This document shows, piece after piece, positions 20,075-31,885 of a DNA stretch of 64,000 nucleotides. This stretch comes from Pantoea anthophila (GTDB lineage Bacteria; Pseudomonadota; Gammaproteobacteria; Enterobacterales; Enterobacteriaceae). Both the position numbers and the translations under genes were made by a program. Within the stretch, counting starts at the first letter, position 1. The number at the start of each line of letters is the position of its first letter. The notes below the pieces were generated by a model. That model had not been told where the DNA came from and did not search any database. It was given only the letters and a program-made list of their open reading frames with translations. The stretch covers positions 62,001 through 126,000 of the forward strand of contig NZ_VHIZ01000027.1 in the NCBI RefSeq assembly GCF_006494375.1, in the 5' to 3' direction.

Positions 20075-20344
20075 TTAGCGACGCAGACCGAGGCTTTCGA
20101 TCAGGCTGCTGTAGCGCGCAACGTCTTTACGCTTCAGGTAGTCCAGCAGCTTACGACGCTGAGATACCATGCGCAGCAGACCGCGACGGCTGTGGTGGTC
20201 TTTTTTGTGCTCAGAGAAGTGACCCTGCAGATGGGTGATCTGCGCGGTCAGCAGGGCAACCTGAACTTCAGTTGAACCGCTGTCGTTAGCACCACGGCCA
20301 TATTTAGCAACGATCTCTGCTTTAGCTTCTACGCTTAGAGACAT
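20075..20344 (-). CDS. rpsO: 30S ribosomal protein S15
   Basis: The 89-residue primary 16S rRNA-binding protein S15. The conserved [25 protein letters not shown] and [13 protein letters not shown] segments identify it. S15 represses its own translation in E. coli through a leader pseudoknot; the region around the start here (AT-rich, before the ATG at 20344) was not folded. A promoter lies 75-100 bases upstream, in the truB-rpsO gap. Confidence 0.97.
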   Translation of the reverse strand: MSLSVEAKAEIVAKYGRGANDSGSTEVQVALLTAQITHLQGHFSEHKKDHHSRRGLLRMVSQRRKLLDYLKRKDVARYSSLIESLGLRR

Positions 20345-20416
20345 AATAAACTCCGGTATAAAATGAATGTATGGGTGCCGATCTCTAATTCAGCATCCCG
20401 CTTTTAAAGCCGCGCT

Positions 20417-20445
20417 ATTCTACTCTGCGCCCGATAGCAACGCAA
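20417..20445 (-). promoter_or_regulatory. rpsO promoter
   Basis: On the minus strand TTGCGT (20440-20445), a 17-base spacer and TAGAAT (20417-20422) form a good sigma-70 promoter about 75 bases upstream of rpsO. Confidence 0.65.
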
Positions 20446-20476
20446 ATGCCCCATCAGCGAAAAGTGAAGGCACGAC

Positions 20477-21421
20477 TTAATCCTGATACTCCACGACTAA
20501 GCGACGGGGTGCCAGACGGCCATCGTCGGCAATTTCAGCCATCCCGATGAACTTACGCGCCTCACCTTCGGACACCCTGACCAGCCCCTGCGCGGGCGCC
20601 TGACTGGCCTGAACCGGCTGACCCTGGCGGAAAAATGCAGCCACGGCAGGCGGGATGTTCACTTCCGGGAAATCGGACGCAGGACTGTCCATTGGCAACA
20701 GCAGCGGATCGAGCTGCGTTTCCAGAGGAATGCCGGCTTCTGTCGCTTCCGCCAGCAGGCTGTTGAGCTGTTCCAGCGTCACCATCCTTTCATACGGATA
20801 ACGGGCAACCTGAACGCGACGCAGCATGATGACATGCGCTCCGCATCCCAGCTTCTCACCGAGATCGTCAATGATGCTGCGGATATAGGTGCCTTTCGAG
20901 CAGTGAATTTCCAGCTCCAGCTCGTTATCCTGCCAGCGAATAAACTGCAGTTCGTAGACCGTGATTGGACGCGGTTCACGCGCAATCTCAATGCCCTGAC
21001 GCGCATATTCATACAGGGGACGTCCCTGATGCTTCAGCGCCGAAAACATTGAGGGCACCTGCAGAGTCTCACCGCGGAAGCTCTCCAGCGCGCTGTCGAG
21101 GTCGGCCTGACTGAAGGTGACCGGACGTGTCTGAACGAGGTTGCCATCGGCATCTGACGTGTCGGTCCGCTCACCCAGCCGCGCAATCACGCGGTAGCGC
21201 TTGTCGGAATCCAGCAGATACTGTGAAAACTTGGTCGCTTCACCCAGGCAGATCGGCAGCATGCCGGTTGCCAGCGGGTCAAGCGCGCCGGTATGGCCTG
21301 CGCGGTTAGCGTTAAAGATACGCTTCACCTTCTGCAGGACATCGTTCGACGAGACGCCTTGCGGCTTATCCAGCAGCAACACGCCATGGACGTCGCGGCC
21401 GCGACGACGCGGACGACTCAT
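20477..21421 (-). CDS. truB: tRNA pseudouridine-55 synthase TruB
   Basis: Makes pseudouridine 55 in the T loop of tRNAs. The 314-residue length equals E. coli TruB. The catalytic aspartate is D48 in [14 protein letters not shown], and a PUA-like RNA-binding domain ends the protein. Its ATG overlaps the rbfA stop by one base (TAATG), showing translational coupling in the rimP-nusA-infB-rbfA-truB operon. Confidence 0.97.
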   Translation of the reverse strand: MSRPRRRGRDVHGVLLLDKPQGVSSNDVLQKVKRIFNANRAGHTGALDPLATGMLPICLGEATKFSQYLLDSDKRYRVIARLGERTDTSDADGNLVQTRPVTFSQADLDSALESFRGETLQVPSMFSALKHQGRPLYEYARQGIEIAREPRPITVYELQFIRWQDNELELEIHCSKGTYIRSIIDDLGEKLGCGAHVIMLRRVQVARYPYERMVTLEQLNSLLAEATEAGIPLETQLDPLLLPMDSPASDFPEVNIPPAVAAFFRQGQPVQASQAPAQGLVRVSEGEARKFIGMAEIADDGRLAPRRLVVEYQD

Positions 21422-21828
21422 TACGCCTCCTCGTCATCGCCGGTGGCGTCAGAGCCACGGCGCTCGGCATCGTTTTTCACGACGCTTGTGACGAGATTGG
21501 ACATGCGCATCCCTTCAACCAGGGAGTTGTCGTAGAAGAACGTCAGCTCCGGCACGATACGCAGACGCATCGCTTTACCCAGCAGAATGCGGATGTAGCC
21601 TGACGCTTCTTTCAGCGCTTTCAGACCCTGTTTTACCGCGTCCTCATCCTGGTCATTCAGGAAAGTGACGAACACTTTTGCGTAGGCGAGATCGCGTGAC
21701 ACTTCAACGCCTGATACGGTGACCATCATGCCCAGACGCGGATCTTTGATCTCACGCTGCAGGATCATCGCAATCTCTTTTTGCAGCTCTTGTGATACGC
21801 GCTGCGGGCGACCAAATTCTTTCGCCAT
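21421..21828 (-). CDS. rbfA: 30S ribosome-binding factor RbfA
   Basis: A KH-fold protein needed for late 30S maturation and 16S 5'-end processing, and for cold adaptation. The family core [26 protein letters not shown] and the hallmark [14 protein letters not shown] are present. ATG at 21828 gives 135 residues beginning [16 protein letters not shown] lies upstream. It follows infB after about 65 bases and overlaps truB by one base. Confidence 0.96.
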   Translation of the reverse strand: MAKEFGRPQRVSQELQKEIAMILQREIKDPRLGMMVTVSGVEVSRDLAYAKVFVTFLNDQDEDAVKQGLKALKEASGYIRILLGKAMRLRIVPELTFFYDNSLVEGMRMSNLVTSVVKNDAERRGSDATGDDEEA

Positions 21829-21893
21829 CATTATTTCTCCCAAATAATTCGGGAGGCCAGAGGCCTCCCAAATTGCAACACATCAGCAGTCGA

Positions 21894-24587
21894 TTACTCG
21901 ATGGTGCGTTTAATTTCGATGATTTCAAACACTTCGATCATATCGCCAACGCGAACGTCGTTGTAGTTCTTCACGCCGATACCGCACTCCATGCCGTTAC
22001 GCACTTCGTTAACGTCATCTTTAAAGCGACGCAGGGATTCCAGCTCGCCTTCGTAAATCACCACGTTATCACGCAGGACACGGATTGGGTTGTGACGCTT
22101 GATGTTACCTTCCGTCACCATACAACCGGCAATCGCGCCAAACTTCGGTGATTTGAACACGTCGCGGACCGCAGCCAGACCGATGATCTGCTGTTTGTAC
22201 TCTGGTGCCAGCATACCGCTCATCGCCGCTTTTACTTCGTCAATCAGGTTATAGATGACGGAGTAGTAGCGCAGATCCAGGCTTTCTGCGTCAATGACGC
22301 GACGCGCAGAGGCATCGGCACGCACGTTGAAGCCCAGGATGATGGCGTTAGAAGCAGCCGCCAGGGTCGCATCGGTCTCGGTGATCCCGCCCACGCCTGA
22401 ACCGACAATCTTCACCTTCACTTCGTCGGTAGAGAGTTTCTGCAGGGAGTCGGAGATCGCTTCCACAGAACCCTGAACGTCCGCTTTCAGAACGATGTTC
22501 AGTTCAGACACTTCGCCTTCGGTCATGTTGGCAAACATGTTCTCAAGCTTAGATTTCTGCTGGCGAGCCAGTTTAACTTCGCGGAATTTGCCCTGACGAT
22601 AGAGCGCCACTTCGCGTGCTTTCTTCTCGTCACGTACCACGGTCGCTTCATCACCCGCAGCCGGCACGCCGGAGAGGCCCAGAATCTCAACCGGGATAGA
22701 CGGACCCGCTTCCATGACTTCGCGACCCAGTTCATCGCGCATTGCACGAACACGGCCATATTCGAAGCCACACAGGACGATGTCGCCTTTGTTCAGCGTA
22801 CCTTCACGAACCAGCACGGTTGCAACCGGACCACGACCTTTGTCGAGGAACGATTCGATAACCACGCCGCTCGCCATACCGGCACGGATAGCCGTCAGCT
22901 CCAGGACTTCCGCCTGCAGCAGGATAGCGTTAAGCAGGTCATCAATGCCGGTACCCGCTTTCGCAGAGACATTAACGAACATGTTTTCGCCGCCCCACTC
23001 TTCCGGAATGATTCCGTACTGGGTCAGTTCGTTTTTAACGCGATCCGGATCCGCTTCTGGCTTATCGCACTTGTTCACCGCAACCACAACCGGCACTTTG
23101 GCCGCTTTGGCGTGCTGGATAGCTTCGATGGTCTGAGGCATCACGCCATCGTCTGCGGCAACGACCAGGATAACGATATCGGTCGCCTGCGCACCACGTG
23201 CACGCATCGCGGTAAACGCGGCGTGGCCCGGGGTGTCCAGGAAGGTGATCATACCGTTGTCGGTTTCAACGTGGTAAGCACCGATGTGCTGAGTAATGCC
23301 GCCCGCTTCGCCAGAGGCGATTTTGGTCGAGCGGATATAGTCCAGCAGTGAGGTTTTACCGTGGTCAACGTGACCCATGATGGTAACCACCGGCGCGCGA
23401 GCTTCCTGCGCGGCATCGGTGTCACGATCGTCCATTACCGCCTCTTCCAGCTCGTTTTCACGACGCAGGGTCACTTTGTGGCCCATCTCTTCTGCGACGA
23501 GCTGTGCGGTTTCCTGGTCGATGACCTGATTAATGGTCGCCATCGCGCCCATTTTCATCATCGCTTTAATGACCAGAGAACCTTTCACCGCCATTTTGTT
23601 CGCCAGTTCGGCTACGGTGATGGTTTCGCCAATCACAACATCGCGGTTCACGGCCTGAGCGGGTTTGTTGAAGCCCTGCTGCAGTGCGCTTGGTTTACGA
23701 TGTTTGCCACCTTTACCGCCACGAACCTGTGCACGCGCTTCTTCGCGGTCAGTTTTCGCTTCGGAATGTTTGTTGCCTTTTTTCGCCGGACGCGTTGCTT
23801 TCGCCGTGGTACGCGCACGCGCACGGCCAGCTTCTACCTGACGGTCGTTTTCATCTTCCGCCTGACGGGCATGGGTTGAAGTGGTGACGTGATAGTCGCC
23901 TTTATCCTCTTCTTCCGGCTTTTCCCACTCGGCTGATTTCTCTTCAGCCAGACGGCGGGCTTCTTCGGCTACGAGGCGGGCCGCCTCTTCGAGCTTACGG
24001 CGAGCTTCTTCTTCAGCTTTACGCTTCAGTTCAGCTGCTTCAGCTTCGCGACGGGCTTTGTCAGACTGCGCAGCCCTGGTCACTTCGTCGGTAGGTTGAT
24101 TTGTCACTTTGTCATTTTCCGCTGCTGCACGTTTGGCCTTCTCAGCGGCTTCGCGCCTGGCTTTATCTTCGGCTTCACGTTGCGCTTTCTGTTCAGCTTC
24201 GCGACGGGCTTTCTCTTCAGCCTCGCGTTGCGCCTGCTCTTCCGCTTCACGCTGCGCCTCGGCTTCAGCTTCTGCCTGAGCTTGCTCAGCCTCTGCATCA
24301 CCCTTCACATAGGTACGCTTTTTGCGGACTTCAATTTGCACCGATTTACTTTTACCCCCGGTGCCTGGAATATTCAAGGTGCTGCGCGTTTTACGCTGCA
24401 GCGTCAGCTTAGCTGAACCGACCTGACCGTGTTCACGGTTCAGATGAGATAGTAAGGTTTCTTTCTCTTGCTGGGTCACGGCGTCATTTTCAGACTTAGG
24501 GATCCCCGCATCAGCAAATTGCTGTACCAGGCGATCGACCGGAGTCTGAATTTCTGCGGCCAGCGATTTTACGGTTACATCTGTCAT
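21894..24587 (-). CDS. infB: Translation initiation factor IF-2
   Basis: The 897-residue GTPase that brings fMet-tRNA to the 30S subunit. Order: IF2N domain (1-50), a long charged linker (about 95-235) made of Glu/Ala/Arg/Lys repeats, a second IF2N, then the G domain with GHVDHGKT (405-412), DTPGHAAF and NKCD, and the C-terminal fMet-tRNA domains. E. coli makes shorter isoforms from internal starts; here the matching GTG is at codon 161 (24107), while the second E. coli internal start aligns with a GTG at codon 169. It lies between nusA and rbfA. Confidence 0.97.
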   Translation of the reverse strand: MTDVTVKSLAAEIQTPVDRLVQQFADAGIPKSENDAVTQQEKETLLSHLNREHGQVGSAKLTLQRKTRSTLNIPGTGGKSKSVQIEVRKKRTYVKGDAEAEQAQAEAEAEAQREAEEQAQREAEEKARREAEQKAQREAEDKARREAAEKAKRAAAENDKVTNQPTDEVTRAAQSDKARREAEAAELKRKAEEEARRKLEEAARLVAEEARRLAEEKSAEWEKPEEEDKGDYHVTTSTHARQAEDENDRQVEAGRARARTTAKATRPAKKGNKHSEAKTDREEARAQVRGGKGGKHRKPSALQQGFNKPAQAVNRDVVIGETITVAELANKMAVKGSLVIKAMMKMGAMATINQVIDQETAQLVAEEMGHKVTLRRENELEEAVMDDRDTDAAQEARAPVVTIMGHVDHGKTSLLDYIRSTKIASGEAGGITQHIGAYHVETDNGMITFLDTPGHAAFTAMRARGAQATDIVILVVAADDGVMPQTIEAIQHAKAAKVPVVVAVNKCDKPEADPDRVKNELTQYGIIPEEWGGENMFVNVSAKAGTGIDDLLNAILLQAEVLELTAIRAGMASGVVIESFLDKGRGPVATVLVREGTLNKGDIVLCGFEYGRVRAMRDELGREVMEAGPSIPVEILGLSGVPAAGDEATVVRDEKKAREVALYRQGKFREVKLARQQKSKLENMFANMTEGEVSELNIVLKADVQGSVEAISDSLQKLSTDEVKVKIVGSGVGGITETDATLAAASNAIILGFNVRADASARRVIDAESLDLRYYSVIYNLIDEVKAAMSGMLAPEYKQQIIGLAAVRDVFKSPKFGAIAGCMVTEGNIKRHNPIRVLRDNVVIYEGELESLRRFKDDVNEVRNGMECGIGVKNYNDVRVGDMIEVFEIIEIKRTIE

Positions 24588-24604
24588 GCTGTTCCTTCCT
24601 GTTA

Positions 24605-26092
24605 TTACGCGTCATCGCCGAACCAGCAGATATTACGTGCGGCCATAATCAGCGCGCCGGCTTGTTCATCAGACAGGCCTTCAATATCCGTCAGATCGTC
24701 AACACCTTGCTCAGCGAGATCTTCCAGCGTGCAAACGCCTTTCGACGCCAGGCGGAACGCCAGCGCACGATCGAGACCTTCAAGGTTCAGCAGGTCCTCA
24801 GCAGGATCCTGATTACCAAGGCTCTCTTCTTTCGCCAGTGCCAGGGTGGTTAACGCATTTTTTGCTCGTTCACGCAGGGCTTCAATGGTCTCTTCGTCGA
24901 GGCCGTCGACTTCCAGCAGCTCGTTGATAGGCACATAGGCCAGCTCTTCCAGCGAGGAGAAGCCCTCTTCCACCAGTACGGTGGCGAACTCTTCGTCGAT
25001 GTCGAGATGTTTCGTGAACATATCGATCGCTGCATGTGCTTCAGCCTGATGCTTAGCCTGCAGATCATCGACGGTCATCACGTTCAGCTCCCAGCCACTC
25101 AGCTGTGATGCCAGACGCACGTTTTGGCCGTTACGGCCGATCGCCTGAGCCAGATTGCCAGCTTCGACGGCGATATCCATGGTGTGGTTATCTTCATCAA
25201 CCACGATTGACGCCACATCGGCCGGGGCCATGGCGTTGATAACAAACTGCGCCGGGTTATCGTCCCAGAGCACGATATCGATACGCTCGCCGCCCAGTTC
25301 GCTGGAAACAGCCTGAACACGCGCGCCGCGCATGCCCACACAGGCACCCACCGGATCGATACGTTTGTCGTTGGTTTTGACTGCAATTTTCGCACGCGAA
25401 CCCGGATCGCGGGCAGCGGCTTTAATTTCAATCAGTTCTTCGCCAATTTCTGGCACCTCAATGCGGAACAGTTCGATCAGCATTTCCGGTTTGGAACGCG
25501 TTACGAACAGCTGCGCGCCACGCGCTTCCGGGCGAACGGAGTAGAGCACGCCACGGATACGGTCGCCTGGACGGAAGTTTTCACGCGGCAGCATGTCTTC
25601 GCGCAGAATGACCGCTTCAGCATTGTTGCCTAAGTCGAGGGAGATATTGTCGCGGTTAACTTTCTTCACCACGCCCGTGATAATTTCGCCTTCCTGCTCA
25701 CGGAACTGATCAACCACCATGGCGCGCTCAGCTTCGCGCACTTTCTGCACGATGACCTGCTTAGCGGTCTGGGTGGTGATACGGTCAAAGGTGACCGATT
25801 CAATCTGATCTTCGACATAATCGCCCAGATTGAATGCTTCATCTTCGAAGCGGGCCGCATCCAGCGTGATCTCGCGCGTCGGCTGAGTCACCTCTTCTAC
25901 GATTTCCCAGCGGCGGAAAGTATCGAAGTCGCCACTGCGGCGATCAATGCTGACGCGTACCTCAATTTCCTGCTCGTACTTTTTCTTGGTCGCAGTCGCC
26001 AGCGCGCTCTCCAGCGCTTCGAAGATTTTCTCACGCGGCAGGGCTTTTTCGTTAGAAACGGCTTCTACAACAGCTAAGATCTCTTTGTTCAT
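24605..26092 (-). CDS. nusA: Transcription termination/antitermination factor NusA
   Basis: A 495-residue RNA polymerase-binding factor, same length as E. coli. The N-terminal polymerase-binding domain is followed by S1 ([21 protein letters not shown]), KH1 and KH2 ([25 protein letters not shown]) and two C-terminal acidic repeats that bind the polymerase alpha subunit. ATG at 26092 was used; an in-frame start five codons earlier is unlikely. It sits between rimP and infB in a tight operon. Confidence 0.97.
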   Translation of the reverse strand: MNKEILAVVEAVSNEKALPREKIFEALESALATATKKKYEQEIEVRVSIDRRSGDFDTFRRWEIVEEVTQPTREITLDAARFEDEAFNLGDYVEDQIESVTFDRITTQTAKQVIVQKVREAERAMVVDQFREQEGEIITGVVKKVNRDNISLDLGNNAEAVILREDMLPRENFRPGDRIRGVLYSVRPEARGAQLFVTRSKPEMLIELFRIEVPEIGEELIEIKAAARDPGSRAKIAVKTNDKRIDPVGACVGMRGARVQAVSSELGGERIDIVLWDDNPAQFVINAMAPADVASIVVDEDNHTMDIAVEAGNLAQAIGRNGQNVRLASQLSGWELNVMTVDDLQAKHQAEAHAAIDMFTKHLDIDEEFATVLVEEGFSSLEELAYVPINELLEVDGLDEETIEALRERAKNALTTLALAKEESLGNQDPAEDLLNLEGLDRALAFRLASKGVCTLEDLAEQGVDDLTDIEGLSDEQAGALIMAARNICWFGDDA

Positions 26093-26116
26093 CCTGGTTA
26101 GCCTCAATCCGGACTT

Positions 26117-26569
26117 TTAAAAGTGGGGGACCAGGTTCGCTTTCTGAATATTACTCAGCGCGAACACTACATCGTTACCCTCAACATGCACCGTGATCAT
26201 CTCGCCATCAACTGACTTGATGATTCCCTGCCATTTACGGCGGTTCTGAACGGCCATACGCAGCACCAGAGTCACTTCCTCACCCATAAAGCGGGTGTAG
26301 TGTTCTGCGGTAAACAGAGGACGATCGAGTCCCGGTGAAGAGACTTCAAGGTTGTAAGGCACGGTAATGGGATCTTCTACATCCATTACGGCGCTTACCT
26401 GGTGGCTGACATCGGCGCAATCATCGACATTGATGCCATCTTCACTATCAATATAGATGCGCAGAATAGATGTGCGACTACGAACGAATTCAATACCAAC
26501 CAGTTCGTAACCCAGCGCTTCTACCGGAGCCGATACCAACTCTGTCAATTTTTGCTCTAATGTGGACAA
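26117..26569 (-). CDS. rimP: Ribosome maturation factor RimP
   Basis: A 150-residue 30S maturation protein, first gene of the rimP-nusA-infB operon. [19 protein letters not shown] and [15 protein letters not shown] are family hallmarks. The start is TTG at 26569 ([11 protein letters not shown]), preceded by GGGGGTGGGC; E. coli uses the same rare start. Two hairpins with T runs lie between the tRNA-fMet gene and this gene. Confidence 0.95.
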   Translation of the reverse strand: MSTLEQKLTELVSAPVEALGYELVGIEFVRSRTSILRIYIDSEDGINVDDCADVSHQVSAVMDVEDPITVPYNLEVSSPGLDRPLFTAEHYTRFMGEEVTLVLRMAVQNRRKWQGIIKSVDGEMITVHVEGNDVVFALSNIQKANLVPHF

Positions 26570-26586
26570 GCCCACCCCCAAGACAT

Positions 26587-26606
26587 AAAAAAAGGGCCTA
26601 TAGCCC
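26587..26606 (-). terminator. Terminator-like hairpin before rimP
   Basis: On the minus strand GGGC-TATAG-GCCC followed by seven T, ending about 18 bases before the rimP start. It is the second of two such hairpins; being so near rimP it may act as an attenuator rather than a simple terminator. Confidence 0.55.
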
Positions 26607-26628
26607 AGTATTACGATTCGCTAATAAC

Positions 26629-26650
26629 AAAAAACCCCGAATATTCGGGG
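26629..26650 (-). terminator. Terminator after tRNA-fMet
   Basis: CCCCGAATATTCGGGG (26635-26650) is a perfect 16-base palindrome followed on the minus strand by six T. It is placed to end the tRNA transcript or to limit read-through into rimP. Confidence 0.75.
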
Positions 26651-26780
26651 CTTTTAGTCACTGGACCCTGTCTGCCGCAATGCGGCCCGGACTCCATCCA
26701 AAGAATTTTCTTTCAAAAATCAGCCGTGAATGCGTCCGTCGATGCACACAGTATATTTGAAAAATAACTCAAAGGGAAAG

Positions 26781-26857
<77 letters not shown>

Positions 26858-26916
26858 TCCGAAAACGTGGCGAATATTACGCCAGACCTGCATAAAATGC
26901 AAGTGATACTACGATT

Positions 26917-27003
26917 TGGTACCGAGGACGGGACTTGAACCCGTAAGCCCAATCGGGCACTACCACCTCAAGGTAGCGTGTCTACCAATTCCACCACCAC
27001 GGC
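26917..27003 (-). tRNA. leuU: tRNA-Leu (GAG)
   Basis: An 87-base class II tRNA with encoded CCA, long variable arm (GTGCCCGATTGGGCTT region) and anticodon GAG (plus strand 26967-26969). It lies downstream of secG as in E. coli. The 5' acceptor strand reads GCCGTGG against CCTCGGT at the 3' side, so position 5 (26999) and position 68 (26925) are both U, a mismatch where I recall E. coli having A-U. Confidence 0.95.
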
Positions 27004-27040
27004 ACTACACTGACCACAACGATGCGTTGTGTTGACGACC

Positions 27041-27379
27041 TTACTTAGGAATATCGCTGCCCGGTGTAACCGGTTGAGCTGGCTTTTCAGTCTGTTGAGA
27101 AGACTGCGCCGGCGCAGAAAGATTTTCCCACTCGCTTCCTTTCGAGGCTTTATTGCTGTTCAGATTACCCAGAACCAGGCTGATGATGAAGAACAGAGCC
27201 GCTAAGATGCCAGTTGTGCGCGTCAGGAAGTTACCTGAACCCGAAGAACCAAACACCGTACCGGATGCGCCTGCACCGAATGAGGCTCCCATATCAGCGC
27301 CTTTGCCTTGCTGCAGCATGATCATGCCTACGAGGGCGATCGCTACAATAAGGAAAACAACTAAAAGAGCTTCGTACAT
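27041..27379 (-). CDS. secG: Protein-export membrane protein SecG
   Basis: A 112-residue subunit of the SecYEG translocon that assists SecA-driven export. Two membrane segments (about 2-22 and 53-73) flank the conserved cytoplasmic loop MLQQGKGADMGASFGAG. ATG at 27379 begins MYEALLVVFL like the E. coli protein. tRNA-Leu follows 37 bases downstream and glmM is upstream. Confidence 0.96.
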   Translation of the reverse strand: MYEALLVVFLIVAIALVGMIMLQQGKGADMGASFGAGASGTVFGSSGSGNFLTRTTGILAALFFIISLVLGNLNSNKASKGSEWENLSAPAQSSQQTEKPAQPVTPGSDIPK

Positions 27380-27596
27380 ATTCAACCTGTTCCTTGCACG
27401 ATAATCGTACAGTTAAAGCTTCAGCCAGTATTGATGGGGAGTCTCGTCATCACCCATCAGAAGCGGGTGTGAATACTAACCAAAGGCGCATAGCTCTGCA
27501 AGTGCAATTTTCACCACCTAAACTGATTGCAGAAAAAAGCGCCATCCCGGTGATTTTACAGGCAGTTCAGCCTGCTGCGAACTGCCTGCAGGCGTT

Positions 27597-28931
27597 TTAA
27601 ACCGCCTTGACCTGGTCGGCGATCAGATTAGCCAGCTCTGTTACCTTCGCCTCATCCTCGCCCTCAACCATCACCCGAATCAACGGCTCAGTGCCTGACT
27701 TACGCAGTAACACGCGTCCGCGCCCCGCCAGGGCTTTTTCCGCCTCTGCCGTTGCGGCTTTGACCGCCTCGCTTTGCAGCGGATCGTGCTCACCGGCAAA
27801 GCGGACGTTAACCAGCACCTGTGGCAGCATCTTCATGCCGCTGCAGAGGTCGTGCAGGCTCATGTGGTTACGCACCATCGCAGTAAGTACTTGCAAACTT
27901 GCAACGATACCGTCGCCGGTGGTGGTTTTATCCAGCAGGATAACGTGACCGGAGTTCTCCGCGCCGAGACGCCAGCCCTTCTCCTGCATCTTCTCCAGCA
28001 CATAGCGGTCGCCCACTTTGGCGCGGGTAAACGGGATGCCGAGCTGCTTCAGTGCCAGCTCCAGGCCCATATTACTCATCAGGGTGCCGACCACGCCACC
28101 GCGCAACTGACCCTGACGCAGGGCTTCACGCGCGATGATATAGAGGATCTGATCACCGTCCACTTTGCCACCCAGATGGTCAATCATCATGATGCGATCG
28201 CCGTCGCCATCATAGGCCAGGCCGATATCCGCCTTCTCTGCCAGAACACGCTGCTGCAGCAGTTTGAGGTCGGTCGCCCCACACTCTTTGTTGATGTTCA
28301 TGCCGTCCGGCTGAACACCGATGGCAATCACGGTCGCCCCCAGCTCACGCAGCACATTCGGCGCGATGTGGTAGGTGGCCCCGTTGGCACAGTCGACCAC
28401 AATTTTCAGGCCATTCAGATTGAGTTCGCTGGGGAAAGTGCCCTTACAGAATTCGATGTAACGTCCCGCGGCATCGACGATGCGGCTGGCACGGCCTAAC
28501 TGCGCAGACTCCACGCAGGTAATCGGCTTCTCCATCTCCAGCTCAATCGCTTCCTCGACATCATCCGGCAGCTTTGTCCCTTCGGAAGAGAAGAACTTAA
28601 TGCCGTTGTCATCAAACGGGTTATGCGAGGCAGAGATCACAATGCCCGCCTCGGCGCGGAAGGTGCGGGTCAGGTAGGCAATGGCCGGGGTCGGCATCGG
28701 GCCGGTAAAGGCCGCCGTCAGGCCCGCCGCGGCGAGCCCCGCTTCCAGCGCTGATTCCAGCATGTAGCCTGAGATACGCGTATCTTTTCCGATGATGATC
28801 TTCTTTGAACCGTGGCGCGCCAGCACTTTCCCGGCGGCCCAGCCCAGCTTCAGGACGAAATCGGGGGTAATAGGGGCTTCACCGACTTTGCCGCGAATGC
28901 CATCTGTACCGAAATATTTGCGATTACTCAT
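27597..28931 (-). CDS. glmM: Phosphoglucosamine mutase
   Basis: Converts glucosamine-6-phosphate to glucosamine-1-phosphate for peptidoglycan and LPS precursors. The phosphorylated serine is S102 in [17 protein letters not shown]; the metal loop DGDGDR and the phosphate-binding [12 protein letters not shown] segment are present. 444 residues against 445 in E. coli. It starts two bases after the folP stop, so the two form an operon with ftsH upstream. Confidence 0.97.
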   Translation of the reverse strand: MSNRKYFGTDGIRGKVGEAPITPDFVLKLGWAAGKVLARHGSKKIIIGKDTRISGYMLESALEAGLAAAGLTAAFTGPMPTPAIAYLTRTFRAEAGIVISASHNPFDDNGIKFFSSEGTKLPDDVEEAIELEMEKPITCVESAQLGRASRIVDAAGRYIEFCKGTFPSELNLNGLKIVVDCANGATYHIAPNVLRELGATVIAIGVQPDGMNINKECGATDLKLLQQRVLAEKADIGLAYDGDGDRIMMIDHLGGKVDGDQILYIIAREALRQGQLRGGVVGTLMSNMGLELALKQLGIPFTRAKVGDRYVLEKMQEKGWRLGAENSGHVILLDKTTTGDGIVASLQVLTAMVRNHMSLHDLCSGMKMLPQVLVNVRFAGEHDPLQSEAVKAATAEAEKALAGRGRVLLRKSGTEPLIRVMVEGEDEAKVTELANLIADQVKAV

Positions 28932-28933
28932 GT

Positions 28934-29767
28934 TTATCCTTTTGCTCTTCGGGTCGCTTCGACCACGCGCATTGCTTCAGCCGTCTCTTTCACATCATGC
29001 ACGCGAATAATCTGCGCGCCCTGCATGGCTGCAATCACCGCGCAACTCAGGCTGCCGGTTAAACGCTGTGACGGGCCGACATTTAACAGCTGGCCAATCA
29101 TTGATTTACGGGACATTCCCACCAGCAGCGGCAGGCCGAAGTGGTGAAAATCGCCCAGATGGGCCAGCAGTTCATAATTGTGGCTGAGATTCTTACCGAA
29201 ACCGAAGCCCGGGTCGAGTATCAGCCGTTCTTTTTTGATACCCGCCGCTTCACAGCGCGCAATCTGCTGAGCGAAGTAAGTGTCCACTTCGCTTAAAATA
29301 TTGTCGTAAGCGGGAGCCTGCTGCATGGTGCGGGGTTCGCCCTGCATATGCATCAGACAGACGGGCAGATCGGTCGCCGCGGCCGCCTCCAGCGCGCCGG
29401 GTTCAGAGAGCGAACGCACGTCATTAATGATGTGAGCACCCACTCGCGCGGCTTCGCGGATAACCTCTGCTTTAGAGGTGTCCACGGAAATCCAGACTTC
29501 GAACCGCTGGGCAATGGCATCGATGACGGGAATGACACGCTCCAGCTCCTCTTCCACACTCACCTCATCCGCGCCCGGACGGGTGGATTCTCCGCCAACA
29601 TCAATGATGGTGGCTCCTGCATTGACCATCTCATTGGTATGGGTCAGTGCATCGACCAGCGCGTTATGTTTACCCCCGTCAGAAAAAGAGTCCGGCGTGA
29701 CATTCAGAATGCCCATCACATGAGGAAAAGATAAATCGAGATGGGAATCACGGGCGAACAACTTCAT
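28934..29767 (-). CDS. folP: Dihydropteroate synthase
   Basis: Joins p-aminobenzoate to hydroxymethyl-dihydropterin in folate synthesis and is the sulfonamide target. Of 277 residues, a TIM barrel with [15 protein letters not shown] at the N-terminus, GGESTRPGA, and the DPGFGFGK and SRKSMIG loops that bind pterin and sulfa drugs. It lies between ftsH and glmM as in E. coli. Confidence 0.97.
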   Translation of the reverse strand: MKLFARDSHLDLSFPHVMGILNVTPDSFSDGGKHNALVDALTHTNEMVNAGATIIDVGGESTRPGADEVSVEEELERVIPVIDAIAQRFEVWISVDTSKAEVIREAARVGAHIINDVRSLSEPGALEAAAATDLPVCLMHMQGEPRTMQQAPAYDNILSEVDTYFAQQIARCEAAGIKKERLILDPGFGFGKNLSHNYELLAHLGDFHHFGLPLLVGMSRKSMIGQLLNVGPSQRLTGSLSCAVIAAMQGAQIIRVHDVKETAEAMRVVEATRRAKG

Positions 29768-29801
29768 GGCGGAAACTCCTTACGGGTCACTATCCGGATG
29801 T

Positions 29802-29827
29802 AAAAAACCCCGGACCAGCCGGGGTTT
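29802..29827 (-). terminator. Terminator between ftsH and folP
   Basis: AAACCCCGG (29805-29813) and CCGGGGTTT (29819-29827) form a strong stem, with six T following on the minus strand. It separates ftsH from folP-glmM, at least in part. Confidence 0.8.
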
Positions 29828-29846
29828 TGTCTGACGAGATAACGTC

Positions 29847-31772
29847 TTATTTATTGTACTGCTCTGACATGGTGTTGCCTGGGTTTGGCGTACGCGGTTC
29901 ATCGACCGGACGCGGCGCCTTCGGCGTACCGTTGCTGTCTGAGTTGCTGCCGGGATCTTCCCAGCCCGCTGGCGGACGCACTTCACGGCGCGCCATCAGG
30001 TCGTCGATCTGCGGTGCGTCGATGGTTTCATACTTCATCAGCGCGTCTTTCATTGCGTGAAGGATGTCCATGTTCTCACCCAGGATGCGACGGGCACGCT
30101 GGTAGTTGCTGTCGATCAGGTGCTTCACTTCCTGGTCGATGATACGGGCCGTTTCATCAGACATGTGTTTTGCTTTGGCAACAGAACGGCCAAGGAACAC
30201 TTCACCCTCTTCTTCTGCATAGAGCAGCGGACCCAGTTTGTCCGAGAAGCCCCACTGCGTGACCATGTTGCGTGCCAGGTTGGTCGCGACTTTAATGTCG
30301 TTCGACGCACCGGTAGAAACATGTTCTGCACCGTAGATGATCTCTTCTGCCAGACGACCGCCGTACAGGGTCGAGATCTGGCTTTCTAGTTTCTGACGGC
30401 TGGCGCTGATCGCGTCGCCCTCAGGCAGGAAGAAGGTCACACCCAGCGCACGGCCGCGTGGGATAATCGTCACTTTGTGCACCGGATCGTGCTCTGGCAC
30501 CAGGCGACCGATGATCGCGTGGCCCGCTTCGTGATAAGCCGTCGACTCTTTCTGCGATTCGGTCATGACCATAGAGCGACGTTCCGCACCCATCATGATC
30601 TTGTCTTTGGCTTTTTCGAACTCAACCATCGACACCACACGCTTGTTGGAACGGGCTGCAAACAGTGCGGCTTCGTTGACCAGGTTGGCAAGGTCAGCAC
30701 CGGAGAAGCCAGGCGTACCACGCGCAATGATGGCGGCATCGATGTCGGTTGCCAGCGGCACACGACGCATATGCACTTTCAGAATCTGCTCACGACCACG
30801 GACATCAGGCAGACCCACCACAACCTGGCGGTCAAAACGACCTGGACGCAGCAGCGCCGGGTCCAGTACGTCAGGACGGTTCGTCGCGGCGATAACGATG
30901 ATACCTTCGTTACCTTCGAAACCATCCATCTCCACCAGCATCTGGTTCAGCGTCTGTTCACGTTCATCATGACCCCCGCCTAAACCGGCACCACGCTGAC
31001 GACCGACGGCGTCGATCTCATCGATAAAGATGATGCAGGGCGCGGCTTTCTTGGCCTGTTCGAACATGTCGCGCACACGGGATGCACCGACACCGACAAA
31101 CATTTCCACAAAGTCAGAACCGGAGATGGTAAAGAATGGCACCTTCGCTTCACCGGCAATCGCTTTTGCCAGCAGGGTTTTACCGGTTCCCGGTGGCCCC
31201 ACCATCAGCACGCCTTTAGGAATTTTACCGCCCAGCTTCTGGAAACGGCTCGGCTCACGCAGGTACTCAACCAGCTCACCCACTTCTTCTTTCGCTTCGT
31301 CACAACCGGCTACGTCAGCAAAAGTGGTTTTAATCTGGTCTTCCGTCAGCATGCGGGCTTTGCTTTTGCCGAAGGACATCGCGCCCTTCCCGCCGCCGCC
31401 CTGCATCTGACGCATAAAGAAGATCCACACACCGATCAGCAGCAGCATCGGGAACCACGAAATGAAGATGGAAGCCAGCAGGCTCGGCTCTTCCGGCGGT
31501 TCGCCAACCACTTTGACGTTTTTGGTCAAGAGGTTATCGAGCAACTTAGGATCGTTGACAGGAATGTAGGTGGTGTATTTATTGCTGTCTTTTTTAATAA
31601 CGTTAATTTCACGCCCGTTAATACGTGCCTCGCGGACCTGATCCTGGTTCACTTCCGACAGGAAGGTTGAATAATCAACCCGACGGCCATTCGACTCGCT
31701 GGGCCCAAAGCTCTGGAATACTGACATCAGCACGACCGCGATGACTAACCAGAGAATCAGGTTTTTCGCCAT
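29847..31772 (-). CDS. ftsH: ATP-dependent zinc metalloprotease FtsH
   Basis: Membrane-anchored AAA+ protease that degrades sigma-32, LpxC and unassembled membrane proteins. Two membrane helices (about 4-24 and 98-120) flank a periplasmic domain; then Walker A GPPGTGKT, Walker B IIFIDEID, the SRH with RPGRFDRQ, and the zinc site HEAGH (H414-H418). ATG at 31772 gives 641 residues; an in-frame TTG three codons earlier is less likely. rlmE is upstream in the same operon, behind a probable heat-shock promoter. Confidence 0.97.
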   Translation of the reverse strand: MAKNLILWLVIAVVLMSVFQSFGPSESNGRRVDYSTFLSEVNQDQVREARINGREINVIKKDSNKYTTYIPVNDPKLLDNLLTKNVKVVGEPPEEPSLLASIFISWFPMLLLIGVWIFFMRQMQGGGGKGAMSFGKSKARMLTEDQIKTTFADVAGCDEAKEEVGELVEYLREPSRFQKLGGKIPKGVLMVGPPGTGKTLLAKAIAGEAKVPFFTISGSDFVEMFVGVGASRVRDMFEQAKKAAPCIIFIDEIDAVGRQRGAGLGGGHDEREQTLNQMLVEMDGFEGNEGIIVIAATNRPDVLDPALLRPGRFDRQVVVGLPDVRGREQILKVHMRRVPLATDIDAAIIARGTPGFSGADLANLVNEAALFAARSNKRVVSMVEFEKAKDKIMMGAERRSMVMTESQKESTAYHEAGHAIIGRLVPEHDPVHKVTIIPRGRALGVTFFLPEGDAISASRQKLESQISTLYGGRLAEEIIYGAEHVSTGASNDIKVATNLARNMVTQWGFSDKLGPLLYAEEEGEVFLGRSVAKAKHMSDETARIIDQEVKHLIDSNYQRARRILGENMDILHAMKDALMKYETIDAPQIDDLMARREVRPPAGWEDPGSNSDSNGTPKAPRPVDEPRTPNPGNTMSEQYNK

Positions 31773-31885
31773 GTCACTCAAGGGATTAACCTCATATTAC
31801 AACGGTGTTAACAGATAGCGTAGGGTACTATAGATCCTGCATACATGGAATCGCAGCTCAGCTGCGGACAACTCCAGCAATTTGG

